Assembly: GCA_022841565.1 (NCBI GenBank)
Contig: JALHRH010000013.1
Span: forward strand, 1 to 36,750
Reading direction: 5' to 3'
Length of the DNA: 36,750 bases
Source: Mycobacterium sp.
GTDB lineage: Bacteria > Actinomycetota > Actinomycetes > Mycobacteriales > Mycobacteriaceae
The translations under genes and the position numbers were made by a program. Positions within the stretch are counted from its first letter, which is position 1. Each line of letters begins with the position of its first letter. Shown here piece after piece: positions 13,476 through 25,633 of this stretch. The notes beneath the pieces are model-generated. The model worked only from the letters and a program-made list of their open reading frames with translations. It did no database searches and was not told where the DNA came from.

Positions 13476-14198
13476 ATGCGTCACAAGCGATTTCGATTCT
13501 CCCTCGTCTGGATTACCGCTTTGGTGACCGGGCTGTTGATCGCTGTGGCCGCTCCGGCCCCGGCCGTGGCCGACCCGGGTGAGTGGGACCCGACGCTGCC
13601 GGCCGCGATCAGCGCGGGCGCTCCCGGCGACCCATTGGCCGTCGCCAACGCCTCGCTGCAGGCCACCGCGCAGGCCACCCAGACCACGCTCAATCTTGGT
13701 CAGCAGTTCCTGTCCGGGCTGGGCATCAATCTCGGTGGTGCGAGCGCTCCGGCCGCCGGCAACACCAGCGGAAGCCGGATTCCGCGGGCCAACGGCCGCC
13801 AGGCCATCGAGCACGTGATCCGGCGGGCCGGATCGCAGATGGGTGTGCCGTACTCGTGGGGCGGCGGCTCGCTGGACGGCCCGAGCAAGGGCGTCGACGA
13901 CGGTGCGGGCATCACCGGCTTCGACTGCTCCGGCCTGATGCGGTACGCCTTTGCCGGTGTCGGTGTGCTGATCCCACGGTTCTCCGGCGACCAGTACAAC
14001 GCCGGGCGTCACATCCCGCAGAACGAGGCGAGACGCGGTGACCTGATCTTCTACGGCCCGAACGGCAACCAGCACGTCACCATGTATCTGGGTAACGGTC
14101 AGATGCTGGAGGCCAGCAGCCTGGCCGGAAAGGTAACCATCAGCCCGGTGCGCAAGCCCGGCATGACGCCTTATCTGACTAGGATCATCGAGTACTGA
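13476..14198 (+). CDS. ripB: NlpC/P60 peptidoglycan endopeptidase, short paralogue
   Basis: Signal peptide plus NlpC/P60 (GVPYSWGGGSLDGPSKGVDDGAGITGFDCSGLMRYAF...NQHVTMYLGNGQMLEA), directly downstream of ripA. Confidence 0.95.
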   Translation: MRHKRFRFSLVWITALVTGLLIAVAAPAPAVADPGEWDPTLPAAISAGAPGDPLAVANASLQATAQATQTTLNLGQQFLSGLGINLGGASAPAAGNTSGSRIPRANGRQAIEHVIRRAGSQMGVPYSWGGGSLDGPSKGVDDGAGITGFDCSGLMRYAFAGVGVLIPRFSGDQYNAGRHIPQNEARRGDLIFYGPNGNQHVTMYLGNGQMLEASSLAGKVTISPVRKPGMTPYLTRIIEY

Positions 14199-14382
14199 GC
14201 CGGGTGGGCTGCCCAGACGGGCGCCTCTTCGGTTGCGTTGTGACGGTGCCTGGGCAGGACGCGCGTCGACGGATTCCCAGACGCCTGGAATAGTTGAACG
14301 CGGGCACGTCGCTGCCCCGCGGCAGTGGTCGTGACAGCACGTGACAGCAGAAGTGTCCCGAATGAGCTCTGGAGGGTTATTG

Positions 14383-15491
<1,109 letters not shown>

Positions 15492-15495
<4 letters not shown>

Positions 15496-16442
15496 CCGAC
15501 TCGAAAAAGGCGGTTCGTCATCCGCCTTCGATGATGCGCGGCACCATCGACGACCCGAAGTTGTCGGCCGCGCTGCGCACCCTCGAGCTGACCATCAGCC
15601 GCAAGCTGGACGGCATCCTGCACGGCGACCACTTGGGTCTGATTCCGGGTCCGGGCAGCGAACCGGGGGAGTCGCGGATCTACCAGCCCGGTGACGACGT
15701 GCGCCGGATGGACTGGGCGGTGACCGCGCGTACCACCCACCCACACGTCCGGCAGATGATCGCCGACCGCGAGCTGGAAACCTGGCTGGTGGTCGACATG
15801 TCGGCCAGCCTCGACTTCGGCACCTCGGTCTGCGAAAAGCGTGACCTCGCGGTCGCCGCAGCGGCGGCTATCGCTTACCTCAACGTCGGCGGTGGCAACC
15901 GGCTGGGTGCGCTGGTTTCCAACGGCCAGAACATGGTTCGGGTTCCCGCGCGTTCGGGTCGGGAGCACGTGCACACGTTGTTACGCGCCATCGCGACCAC
16001 CCCCAAGGCGCCCGTCGGTGTGCGCGGGGACCTGGCCGCGGCGATCGACGCGCTGCGCCGGCCGGAACGACGGCGCGGAATGGCGGTGATCATCAGCGAC
16101 TTCCTGGGCCCGATCACCTGGACGCGTCCGCTCCGGGCGATCGCGGCGCGTCACGAAGTGCTGGCCATTGAGGTTCTCGACCCTCGCGACGTCGAACTGC
16201 CCGATATCGGCGATGTGGTGCTGCAGGACGCCGAATCCGGGGCGGTGCGTGAATTCACGATCGACGCGCAGCTGCAGACCGATTTCGCTCGGGCAGCGGC
16301 GAAACACCGCGAAGACGTGGCTCGCACCATCCGCGGTTGCGGTGCACCGGTGATGACGTTGCGCACCGATCGCGACTGGATCGAAGACATCGTCCGGTTC
16401 ATCTCCTCTCGCCGGCGCGGGGCCATGGCGGGACGCCGGTGA
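15492..16442 (+). CDS. DUF58 domain protein (Rv1480-like)
   Basis: [44 protein letters not shown]; start overlaps moxR1 stop. Confidence 0.92.
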
Positions 16443-16470
16443 CGGGCTTCTACAACATGACGGGTCTGTT

Positions 16471-17478
16471 ATGACGTTGCCGTTGCTGGGGCCGATGACG
16501 CTGTCCGGCTTCGAACACTCCTGGTTCTTCCTGTTTCTGTTCGTCGTCGCCGGACTGATAGCCCTGTATGTGGTGCTGCAGCTGGCGCGGCAGCGGCGCA
16601 TGCTGCGCTTCGCCAACATGGAATTGCTGGAAAGCGTTGCGCCCAAACGTCCTTCGAAGTGGCGGCATCTTCCGGCGATTCTGTTGGCTTTGTCACTGCT
16701 GCTGTTCACCGTCGCGATGGCGGGGCCGACGAACGATGTGCGGATTCCGCGCAACCGTGCCGTGGTGATGCTGGTGATCGACGTGTCGCAGTCGATGCGC
16801 GCCACCGACGTCGAACCCAACCGGATGGTCGCCGCGCAGGAGGCCGCCAAGCAGTTCGCTGACGAGCTCACCCCCGGGATCAACTTGGGCCTGATCGCCT
16901 ATGCGGGCACCGCGACGGTGCTGGTGTCGCCGACCACCAACCGGGAGGCGACCAAGGCCGCCCTGGACAAGCTGCAGTTCGCCGACCGTACCGCCACCGG
17001 GGAGGGCATTTTCACCGCCCTGCAGGCCATTGCCACCGTCGGTGCGGTGATCGGCGGCGGAGACACGCCTCCGCCGGCGCGCATCGTGTTGTTCTCCGAT
17101 GGCAAGGAGACGATGCCGACCAACCCCGACAACCCCAAAGGCGCCTATACCGCCGCGCGCACCGCCAAGGACCAGGGCGTGCCAATCTCGACCATTTCCT
17201 TCGGTACCCCCTACGGCTTCGTCGAGATCAACGATCAGCGCCAACCGGTGCCCGTCGACGACGAGACGATGAAAAAGGTCGCACAGCTCTCGGGCGGCAA
17301 CGCCTACAACGCCGCCACGCTGGCGGAGTTAAAGGCGGTGTACGCCTCGCTGCAACAGCAGATCGGCTACGAGACCATCAAGGGTGACGCGAGCACGGGC
17401 TGGCTGCGGCTGGGCGCGTTGGTGTTGGCCATCGCCGGTTTGGCGGCATTGCTGATCAACCGTCGCTTGCCGACATGA
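16471..17478 (+). CDS. von Willebrand factor A (BatA-like) membrane protein (Rv1481-like)
   Basis: N- and C-terminal TM segments; canonical [17 protein letters not shown]. Confidence 0.92.
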   Translation: MTLPLLGPMTLSGFEHSWFFLFLFVVAGLIALYVVLQLARQRRMLRFANMELLESVAPKRPSKWRHLPAILLALSLLLFTVAMAGPTNDVRIPRNRAVVMLVIDVSQSMRATDVEPNRMVAAQEAAKQFADELTPGINLGLIAYAGTATVLVSPTTNREATKAALDKLQFADRTATGEGIFTALQAIATVGAVIGGGDTPPPARIVLFSDGKETMPTNPDNPKGAYTAARTAKDQGVPISTISFGTPYGFVEINDQRQPVPVDDETMKKVAQLSGGNAYNAATLAELKAVYASLQQQIGYETIKGDASTGWLRLGALVLAIAGLAALLINRRLPT

Positions 17479-17569
17479 TCTCCTGAGCCGTCCCGACTCC
17501 GCGCTGTCGAGCCTGCCCCAGTGGCGGCGAGACTGCACGCAGCGCGTGCTGACACGGGATTCTGCGCGC

Positions 17570-19246
17570 TCACTGCAGTTTCGGCGCCTCCACCGCAGGC
17601 TCGGTGCCGCTCGAGTGATGACCGTTGCTCTCGGCGCCGTTCGCGCGTTCGCGTAGCGCTGTCAGGGCGCGCTGCTCGCTGGCGTGGGTCGCCTGGCGCA
17701 GTGCCGCCGCCTGGTCCGGCGGATCGGCGAACAGGAAGCTGCCCGATCCGGGTCGTCCGCCCAGGCCAAGTTTGTTCAACCGCTTGGGCACTGGCGTGCC
17801 TTGGTATTCCAGCGGGACCGGGTGGCCATCGTCGTCGACCGCGCCCAGCGGTTGGTGCAGTTCGACGTAGGCGCCGTGCGGCAGGCGTCTGATGATCCCG
17901 GTTTCGACGCCGTGCTCAAGCACCGCGCGGTCGCTGCGCTGCAAGCTGACACACCATCGGTAGGTGACGAAATAGACGATCGGCGGGAGCACCACCATCC
18001 CGATGCGGCCTATCCACGTCATCGCGTTCAACGAAATGTGGAACTGGTAGGCGATGATGTCGTTGAACGACGAGAAGGTCAGCACGATGTAGAACGCGAT
18101 GGCCATGGCCCCGATCGAGGTGCGCACCGGGACATCGCGGGGACGCTGCAGCAGGTTGTGGTGGGCGTTGTCACCGGTGAACTTTCTCTCCAGGAACGGA
18201 TAGGCGATGAGGACGCCGAAGATGACACCCATCAACACCGCGACGGCAACGGCGCCCGGAACGGTGTACTGGCCGAGGTACAACTCCCACGCCGGCCACA
18301 GCCGGACCAGCCCGTCGGTCCACATCATGTAGAAGTCCGGTTGCGACCCCGCCGCGACCTGAGAAGGCTTGTAGGGGCCCAGGTTCCAGATCGGATTGAT
18401 TTGCAGCAGCCCGCCCATCAGGCCCAGCACTCCGACGATGGCGGCGAAGAAGGCGCCCGATTTCACCGCGAACACCGGCATCACCCGCACGCCGACGACA
18501 TTGTGTTCGGTACGTCGGGGTCCGGGGAACTGAGTGTGCTTCTGGAACCAGACCAGGGCCAGGTGCACGCCGATCAGCGCCAGCATGATGCCGGGGAAGA
18601 CCAGGATGTGGATGGCGTACAGGCGCGGGATCAGGATGTTGCCGGGGAAATCCCCGCCGAACAACGCCCAGTGCAGCCAGGTGCCGATCACTGGTATCCC
18701 CAGGGTGATCGACGACAGCGCTGCCCGCAGGCCGGTGCCCGAGAGCAGGTCGTCGGGCAGTGAGTAACCGAAGAAGCCCTCGAACATGGCGAGGATCAGC
18801 AGTAGCGACCCGATGACCCAGTTGGCTTCGCGAGGGCGGCGGAATGCGCCGGTGAAGAAGACGCGGGCCATGTGCACCATGATCGACGCGGCGAACATCA
18901 GCGCGGCCCAGTGGTGAATCTGGCGCACGAACAGCCCACCCCGCACCTCGAAGGAGATGTCCAGGGCCGTTTCGTAGGCGCGCGACATCTGGACGCCGCG
19001 CAGCGGCTGATAGACGCCGTTGTAGGTGACCTCGCTCATCGACGGGTCGAAGAACAACGTCAGATACACGCCGGTCAGCAGCAGTACGACGAAGCTGTAC
19101 AGAGCGATCTCGCCGAGCAGAAATGACCAGTGCGTCGGGAACACCTTGTTCAATTGACGACGCAGCGCTCCCGACGGGTGGTAGCGGGTGTCGATCTCGT
19201 CGGCCTGGCGGGTAAGCACCGCGCCTACATTGACTTTCGGACTCAT
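17570..19246 (-). CDS. Cytochrome bc1 complex cytochrome b subunit, stand-alone QcrB paralogue
   Basis: Full-length mycobacterial QcrB-type protein: [68 protein letters not shown]..., [58 protein letters not shown]. No qcrA, qcrC or ctaE neighbour. Start could also be TTG at 19261. Confidence 0.95.
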   Translation of the reverse strand: MSPKVNVGAVLTRQADEIDTRYHPSGALRRQLNKVFPTHWSFLLGEIALYSFVVLLLTGVYLTLFFDPSMSEVTYNGVYQPLRGVQMSRAYETALDISFEVRGGLFVRQIHHWAALMFAASIMVHMARVFFTGAFRRPREANWVIGSLLLILAMFEGFFGYSLPDDLLSGTGLRAALSSITLGIPVIGTWLHWALFGGDFPGNILIPRLYAIHILVFPGIMLALIGVHLALVWFQKHTQFPGPRRTEHNVVGVRVMPVFAVKSGAFFAAIVGVLGLMGGLLQINPIWNLGPYKPSQVAAGSQPDFYMMWTDGLVRLWPAWELYLGQYTVPGAVAVAVLMGVIFGVLIAYPFLERKFTGDNAHHNLLQRPRDVPVRTSIGAMAIAFYIVLTFSSFNDIIAYQFHISLNAMTWIGRIGMVVLPPIVYFVTYRWCVSLQRSDRAVLEHGVETGIIRRLPHGAYVELHQPLGAVDDDGHPVPLEYQGTPVPKRLNKLGLGGRPGSGSFLFADPPDQAAALRQATHASEQRALTALRERANGAESNGHHSSGTEPAVEAPKLQ

Positions 19247-19302
19247 CTCATCTGTTCCCAACCGTCGACGTGCGCCTTCGAAATACGGCCCGTCAAACTA
19301 GA

Positions 19303-20331
19303 CTAATCGTCCACTAATTGATCATCAATACGATTGTGATCTAAACGTCCATTAGCTCGATCCAGCCACAGCACGACCAATGCGTGCGGGACGGTGAGCG
19401 CCAGCAACAACCGCAGCACGTCGGCTATCACCACGGTCGGATCCGTCGCCGTCACGGTGACCCAGACGAGGATGGCCAGTACCGTCCACGCGGCGAGAGT
19501 GGGTAGGGCCGAGATCCGGATCAGCCGCGCCACCGCCATCCCGCCGTGGCCGGCGGTCAGCAACGCGGCGCAACCCGGCTCGACGGCCAACAGCCGGGCG
19601 CAGTGGCGCAGCGCGTGCCAACCACCAAACCAGACGGCGAACGCGATCAACGGCGGAGCCAGCAAGCCGACGGTCCCGACTATGACGATGTCGGCAGCGA
19701 CCGCGGGATGGTGGGCCTTGAGTGAACCCACGATTGCGACCAGCGCCGCCAGCAGCCAGCCGGCGAAAAGCGCCGCCCGCACCGGTGTGCAGGCGATCGC
19801 CGACGCCAGGTCCGGCGAGACTGTTGTTGCCACCGTCCCCCACTGATCGCCTCGACGAGCCAGCGGCAGGACCAGCGCGCCGGAACCGACGATCACGATG
19901 GCGGCGGTCGCAAGAGCCGTTGGCCGCCAGCCGGTGAGTCGACGGGTGACCTCCAGTTCGCCGAGGCCGAAATGCAGGGCGCTGAGTCCGATTGCGAGCA
20001 ACAACGCGGCGGGATCGGCCCATAGCAGCAGCGCCCACGCGGCGGCTGCCACACCGGCGTAGACCACGACCACCACCACCATCGAGCGGTCACCGATCAG
20101 TCGCGTGGCGATCACATGGTCGGCCGCACCGTGCGGGACTCCCACCGCGAATCCCGCGCCGGCGATGCCTAGGGCGACCGGTTCGGGCAGGGCGGGCAGC
20201 CCGATGACAGACCCGCACGACGCGAGCGCCGTGCCGAGAAGCAGTCGTCTTGACCAGGTGGCGGCGGTCTTCAGTGGGGCTGTTGCCGAACCGCACTCCC
20301 CGAGGGGAGTGCGGTTCGGGATTCGGGACAT
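19303..20331 (-). CDS. blh: Brp/Blh family beta-carotene 15,15'-dioxygenase (retinal-forming)
   Basis: Polytopic membrane protein with the Brp/Blh histidine pattern: GVPHGAADH, LHFGLGELE, GGWHALRHCARLL, TVPHALVVLWLD. Lies 28 nt downstream of a rhodopsin gene. ATG at 20329-20331 (MSRIPNRT...); ORF could extend to 20418. Confidence 0.88.
   Translation of the reverse strand: MSRIPNRTPLGECGSATAPLKTAATWSRRLLLGTALASCGSVIGLPALPEPVALGIAGAGFAVGVPHGAADHVIATRLIGDRSMVVVVVVYAGVAAAAWALLLWADPAALLLAIGLSALHFGLGELEVTRRLTGWRPTALATAAIVIVGSGALVLPLARRGDQWGTVATTVSPDLASAIACTPVRAALFAGWLLAALVAIVGSLKAHHPAVAADIVIVGTVGLLAPPLIAFAVWFGGWHALRHCARLLAVEPGCAALLTAGHGGMAVARLIRISALPTLAAWTVLAILVWVTVTATDPTVVIADVLRLLLALTVPHALVVLWLDRANGRLDHNRIDDQLVDD
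20286..20319. repeat. Perfect 16-bp inverted repeat with 2-nt loop at the rhodopsin-blh junction
   Basis: CCGAACCGCACTCCCC-GA-GGGGAGTGCGGTTCGG read directly; begins about 10 nt inside the presumed blh start. Confidence 0.9.
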
Positions 20332-20359
20332 GCGAACCGGCCGCTGCGGCGCGAGCGTG

Positions 20360-21244
20360 TCAGGCAGTCGCGGCTGATGTGCCGGCCTTGCCTCGGCCGG
20401 TGGCCGACCTGCTGCCATTGGGGTGCGCGACCGCAGCCCCGTCGCCGTGCGCTCCTTCTTCCACGACGTACCCGGGGTCGTCGGCGCTGGACTTCAAGCG
20501 GGCGATCTTGTAGATCAGCAACCCGTACAGGCACTTGGCCAGGATGTCGGCAATCGAGTAGCCGAACTGCTTGAGCACCCAGGCTGACGCTCCCGCATCC
20601 GAGAAGTACAGCGGAATGATGTAGGCGATCGGATAGACGCCCCAGGTGCCCAGCAGCAGGAATCGGATGCCGCCGACGGTGCTCCGCACGGCCTCGGGCT
20701 GACGGTCGAGCGAACGGGTCAGCTCGACGAACAGCACATACAGGATGTAGAGGAAGGGGATCGTGGACAGCAGCCCGAAGACATTGCGCACCACGTTGTC
20801 GCCACTAATCTCACCGGGGTAACCGAGGCCGATCATCAGGGCTGACGCCGGAATCAGCCGGTAGAGCAGCGAGTTCTGCAACTTGCGAGCCAGTGCCAGC
20901 ACGACGACCAGCTCGGTGAGCAGCAGCGGCACCGTGAGCAGCCAGTCGACATAGCGGTAAGCCTCGTTGAAGGACTGCCCAACGGCTTCGGTGTAGGTGC
21001 CGTTCCCGCCCTGGGCGGAGGTGACGAACGCCGCTTTGAACGACTCGAAGATGCGGAAGTAGTGATAGGCCGCGATGCCGCACACGATCGCGGAGATCAC
21101 CACGGCCTGTCGATAGCGGGCCAATACGCGACCTTGGGCTGCCAACAGGAAGATCGCGGTGAACAGCTGCGCCGCGAGCGAGAAGGAGAGGATGTTGTAG
21201 ACGGTGTCGAATTGGAAGTGGCTCAGTTCTTTCGGGATCATCAT
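20360..21244 (-). CDS. Microbial rhodopsin, xanthorhodopsin/proteorhodopsin type, predicted outward proton pump
   Basis: Seven-helix protein with helix C YRYVDWLLTVPLLLTEL (Asp/Thr/Glu = DTE), helix B AAYHYFRIF (His), helix E ALMIGLGYPGEISGD...NVFGLLSTIPFLYILYVLFVELTRSL, helix G FGYSIADILAKCLYGLLIYKIA (Schiff-base Lys codon AAG at 20534-20536). Probable ATG at 21242-21244 with AAAGG at 21249-21253; ORF track extends to 21286. Confidence 0.97.
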   Translation of the reverse strand: MMIPKELSHFQFDTVYNILSFSLAAQLFTAIFLLAAQGRVLARYRQAVVISAIVCGIAAYHYFRIFESFKAAFVTSAQGGNGTYTEAVGQSFNEAYRYVDWLLTVPLLLTELVVVLALARKLQNSLLYRLIPASALMIGLGYPGEISGDNVVRNVFGLLSTIPFLYILYVLFVELTRSLDRQPEAVRSTVGGIRFLLLGTWGVYPIAYIIPLYFSDAGASAWVLKQFGYSIADILAKCLYGLLIYKIARLKSSADDPGYVVEEGAHGDGAAVAHPNGSRSATGRGKAGTSAATA

Positions 21245-21283
21245 CGAACCTTTGAACTTGAAGGGCAGGACTAACGAATCGTA

Positions 21284-21310
21284 CATTAGTGAACAAATAA
21301 TTCACTAGTG
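21284..21310. promoter_or_regulatory. Inverted repeat between divergent rhodopsin and tetR genes; candidate TetR operator
   Basis: CATTAGTGAA-CAAATAA-TTCACTAGTG: 10-nt arms, 9/10 pairing, AT-rich spacer in an otherwise GC-rich region. Confidence 0.7.
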
Positions 21311-21398
21311 CTCAGAGGAAAAACTTATGTTTAACTCGTTCATCCGGTAACTTCGGGGGCACCACCAGGGACTGGCGGCGCTCGGAGCGAGAAAGGAC

Positions 21399-22001
21399 AT
21401 GTCGATGGCTGCTGGTCACGGCCGCCACGCGGGGGATACCGAAGACGCCCGGATCGTACGAACTCGGGCCGATATCGCGCGCACCGCCTTCAACGTTCTG
21501 GTTGAGGAGGGCGCCGAGGCGCTCACGCACGCTCGAGTGGCCGAGCGGGCCGGGTACTCGAAAACGACACTCTACAAACACTGGCCTGCGAGGTCAGACT
21601 TGGCAGCCACCGCGTTAGAGGCCCTTCGTGACTTCAAGCACCACCAGCCCACGGGAGACATTCGCGCCGATCTCGTCGGAGAACTCACGACATTTCGGCA
21701 AGGGATGCTCGACCTGCGGCTCGACCTAGTGCTGTCGGCGATGGCCCAGTGGGCGACGCTCGACATCATGCAACGCGTCAGAACCGAGATCAACGCCGAA
21801 GGTCAGCGCCCAATCCGCGTGATCCTCGAGCAAGAGTTTGACGGTGCAGAACTAGAAGCGGCAATCTCGATGCTCTCCGGCGTGGTCGCATGCCCATCGC
21901 TCATGTTCGGCACGGTGCCCGGCGACGACGTCATCGAGGCAGCAGTGGACATGGTTCTGCGCGGCCCACGTCGAACCGGTGGCGCCCGGCGCCGGTCTTG
22001 A
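21399..22001 (+). CDS. TetR family transcriptional regulator, divergent from the rhodopsin operon
   Basis: HTH: RTRADIARTAFNVLVEEGAEALTHARVAERAGYSKTTLYKHWPARSDLAATAL; ATG with upstream GAAAGGA. Confidence 0.93.
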   Translation: MSMAAGHGRHAGDTEDARIVRTRADIARTAFNVLVEEGAEALTHARVAERAGYSKTTLYKHWPARSDLAATALEALRDFKHHQPTGDIRADLVGELTTFRQGMLDLRLDLVLSAMAQWATLDIMQRVRTEINAEGQRPIRVILEQEFDGAELEAAISMLSGVVACPSLMFGTVPGDDVIEAAVDMVLRGPRRTGGARRRS

Positions 22002-22039
22002 CCCGGGGAATCGTGAAGGCCCAATTTCGGGCCCATCGC

Positions 22040-23665
<1,626 letters not shown>

Positions 23666-23671
23666 CGCACA

Positions 23672-24673
23672 ATGCAATTTGACGCGGTCTTGCTGTTGTC
23701 GTTCGGCGGACCGGAAGGGCCCGAGCAGGTCCGGCCGTTCCTGGAGAACGTCACCCGCGGACGGAACGTGCCGCCCGAACGGCTGGATGACGTCGCGGAG
23801 CACTACCTGCATTTCGGCGGCGTCTCACCGATCAATGGCATCAACCGTGCGCTGATCGCGGAATTGCAACGGCAACAAGACCTGCCGGTGTATTTCGGCA
23901 ACCGCAACTGGGCACCCTTTATCCAGGATACCGTTGCCGCCATGCGCGACAACGGTATCCGCCAGGCGGCCACCTTCGCCACATCGGCGTGGAGCGGCTA
24001 TTCCAGCTGCACGCAGTATGTCGAAGACATTGCTCGGGCGCGGCAAGCTGCGGGGGCCCGGGCGCCGGAGCTGATCAAGCTGCGCACCTACTTCGACCAC
24101 CCGCTGTTCATCGAGATGTTCGTCGACTCCGTAGCAGCGGCGGCCGCGACCGTAGCGCAAGATGCGCGCCTGGTCTTCACCGCCCATTCCATTCCCACTG
24201 GCGCGGATCAGCGTTGCGGCCCCAACCTCTACAGCCGCCAAGTCGCCTATGCCGCGCGTCTTGTCGCCTCTGCCGCCGGTTACGCCGAACACGATCTGGT
24301 GTGGCAGTCACGCTCGGGACCGCCGCAGGTGCCCTGGCTGGAGCCTGACGTTGGTGACCACCTCACTGCGCTGGCCGGCGCCGGCACCAAGGCGGTAATC
24401 GTCTGTCCCATCGGCTTTGTCGCCGACCACATCGAGGTGGTGTGGGATCTCGACCATGAGTTGCGACTGCAAGCCGAAGAACTCGGCCTCGCGTTCGCCC
24501 GCGCCAGCACACCCAACGCCGATCCTCGATTCGCGCGGTTGGCAATCGATTTGATCGACGAGCTACGCGAGGGCCGCGAACCGGTCCGGGTCACCGGCCT
24601 CGATCCGGTGCCGGGTTGTCTGGGCAGTGTAGACGGTGCCCCGTGCCGTCCGCCGCACTGCGCGGCGGGCTAG
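23672..24673 (+). CDS. hemH: Ferrochelatase (HemH/HemZ)
   Basis: [36 protein letters not shown]...VFTAHSIP...[10 protein letters not shown]...[20 protein letters not shown]. Confidence 0.95.
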   Translation: MQFDAVLLLSFGGPEGPEQVRPFLENVTRGRNVPPERLDDVAEHYLHFGGVSPINGINRALIAELQRQQDLPVYFGNRNWAPFIQDTVAAMRDNGIRQAATFATSAWSGYSSCTQYVEDIARARQAAGARAPELIKLRTYFDHPLFIEMFVDSVAAAAATVAQDARLVFTAHSIPTGADQRCGPNLYSRQVAYAARLVASAAGYAEHDLVWQSRSGPPQVPWLEPDVGDHLTALAGAGTKAVIVCPIGFVADHIEVVWDLDHELRLQAEELGLAFARASTPNADPRFARLAIDLIDELREGREPVRVTGLDPVPGCLGSVDGAPCRPPHCAAG

Positions 24674-25566
24674 TCCGTCCATGCCGAATGCAGGATCGCA
24701 TCGACCGCGGCCATGCGCGCCGAACGCACCACGGCGGTCAACGGCCGCAGCGCATCGCTGGCAACTTGACCTTCCGACGAGGATTGCGTTCCAACGAGTT
24801 CCGGCCGGGCGGTCATGTGGTCGGGCAGCCTGCTGAGCCCGGCGCTGACGGCGATGATCGCATCGACATGCGCCGCATTCTCGAGCACCCGCAGCGCACG
24901 CGTCGGCGCATGATCGGGAACCCGGTGTTGCCGTAGCGATTCCAGCAAGTGCTCGACCAGGCCGCGCGGATTGTCTACGCCGCTAGACGATCCGAGTCCC
25001 ATCACGCTAAGGGCATCGGCGGCCGACCGCACCGCGGACCGAAGCGCATACTCGGCGTCGCCCAACTCGTGATGGTCGAACACCGGAGCGCCCGGTAATG
25101 AGTACACCATCCATGTGAGGGCAGACAATTCGGGCTCGACAGCCTCGTCATTGTCATCGCTATCGCTATAGGTGAAATCCGGGACGAGACCGATCGCGGT
25201 GCCGGGCCCGGTCGGGTTCGTGATGATCACGGCCTCGCCGGCGGCCAGCGCGTCGCGCCCGAATTGCGTTCCCGCGGTCAGCCCGCGCACGTCGCCAGGT
25301 ACCGGCAGGACCACATTGATCGTGCCGCGCAAACCCGTCGGTGACCGGCCGACCGCACCACGCAACGTCTGTAGCAGGCACACCGTACCGGCGTCGTTCA
25401 CGTCGGGCCAGGGCAGGCCGGTGTACCCTGCGGCGACCGCGTCATAGGCGGCAACTGATTGCCTTGGCGCCCATAGCGATAACGCGTCCAGGACGTCGTC
25501 GGGCGCGGCCTTGCCGGCGAGCCAGGCGTTGGCCCACATCGACAGCGAAACACTTGGGCACCACAT
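24670..25566 (-). CDS. Rv1486c-like conserved hypothetical protein
   Basis: [65 protein letters not shown]...; ATG at 25564-25566; convergent with hemH. Confidence 0.8.
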   Translation of the reverse strand: MWCPSVSLSMWANAWLAGKAAPDDVLDALSLWAPRQSVAAYDAVAAGYTGLPWPDVNDAGTVCLLQTLRGAVGRSPTGLRGTINVVLPVPGDVRGLTAGTQFGRDALAAGEAVIITNPTGPGTAIGLVPDFTYSDSDDNDEAVEPELSALTWMVYSLPGAPVFDHHELGDAEYALRSAVRSAADALSVMGLGSSSGVDNPRGLVEHLLESLRQHRVPDHAPTRALRVLENAAHVDAIIAVSAGLSRLPDHMTARPELVGTQSSSEGQVASDALRPLTAVVRSARMAAVDAILHSAWTD

Positions 25567-25633
25567 GACCACGCAGTGTAGTTGTTCGCCGCCTTCGGGG
25601 TGGATTGTCGTGGATCGCGCGTATTCTGTGCCC

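Noticed and set aside
17684-18763. 359-aa plus-strand ORF opposite qcrB
   Set aside because: His/Arg/Asp-rich shadow frame; minus-strand cytochrome b is clear.
19317-19329. 13-bp palindrome ATTGATCATCAAT near the 3' end of blh
   Set aside because: Short, inside coding sequence, and no matching site near the rhodopsin promoter; not enough to call an operator.
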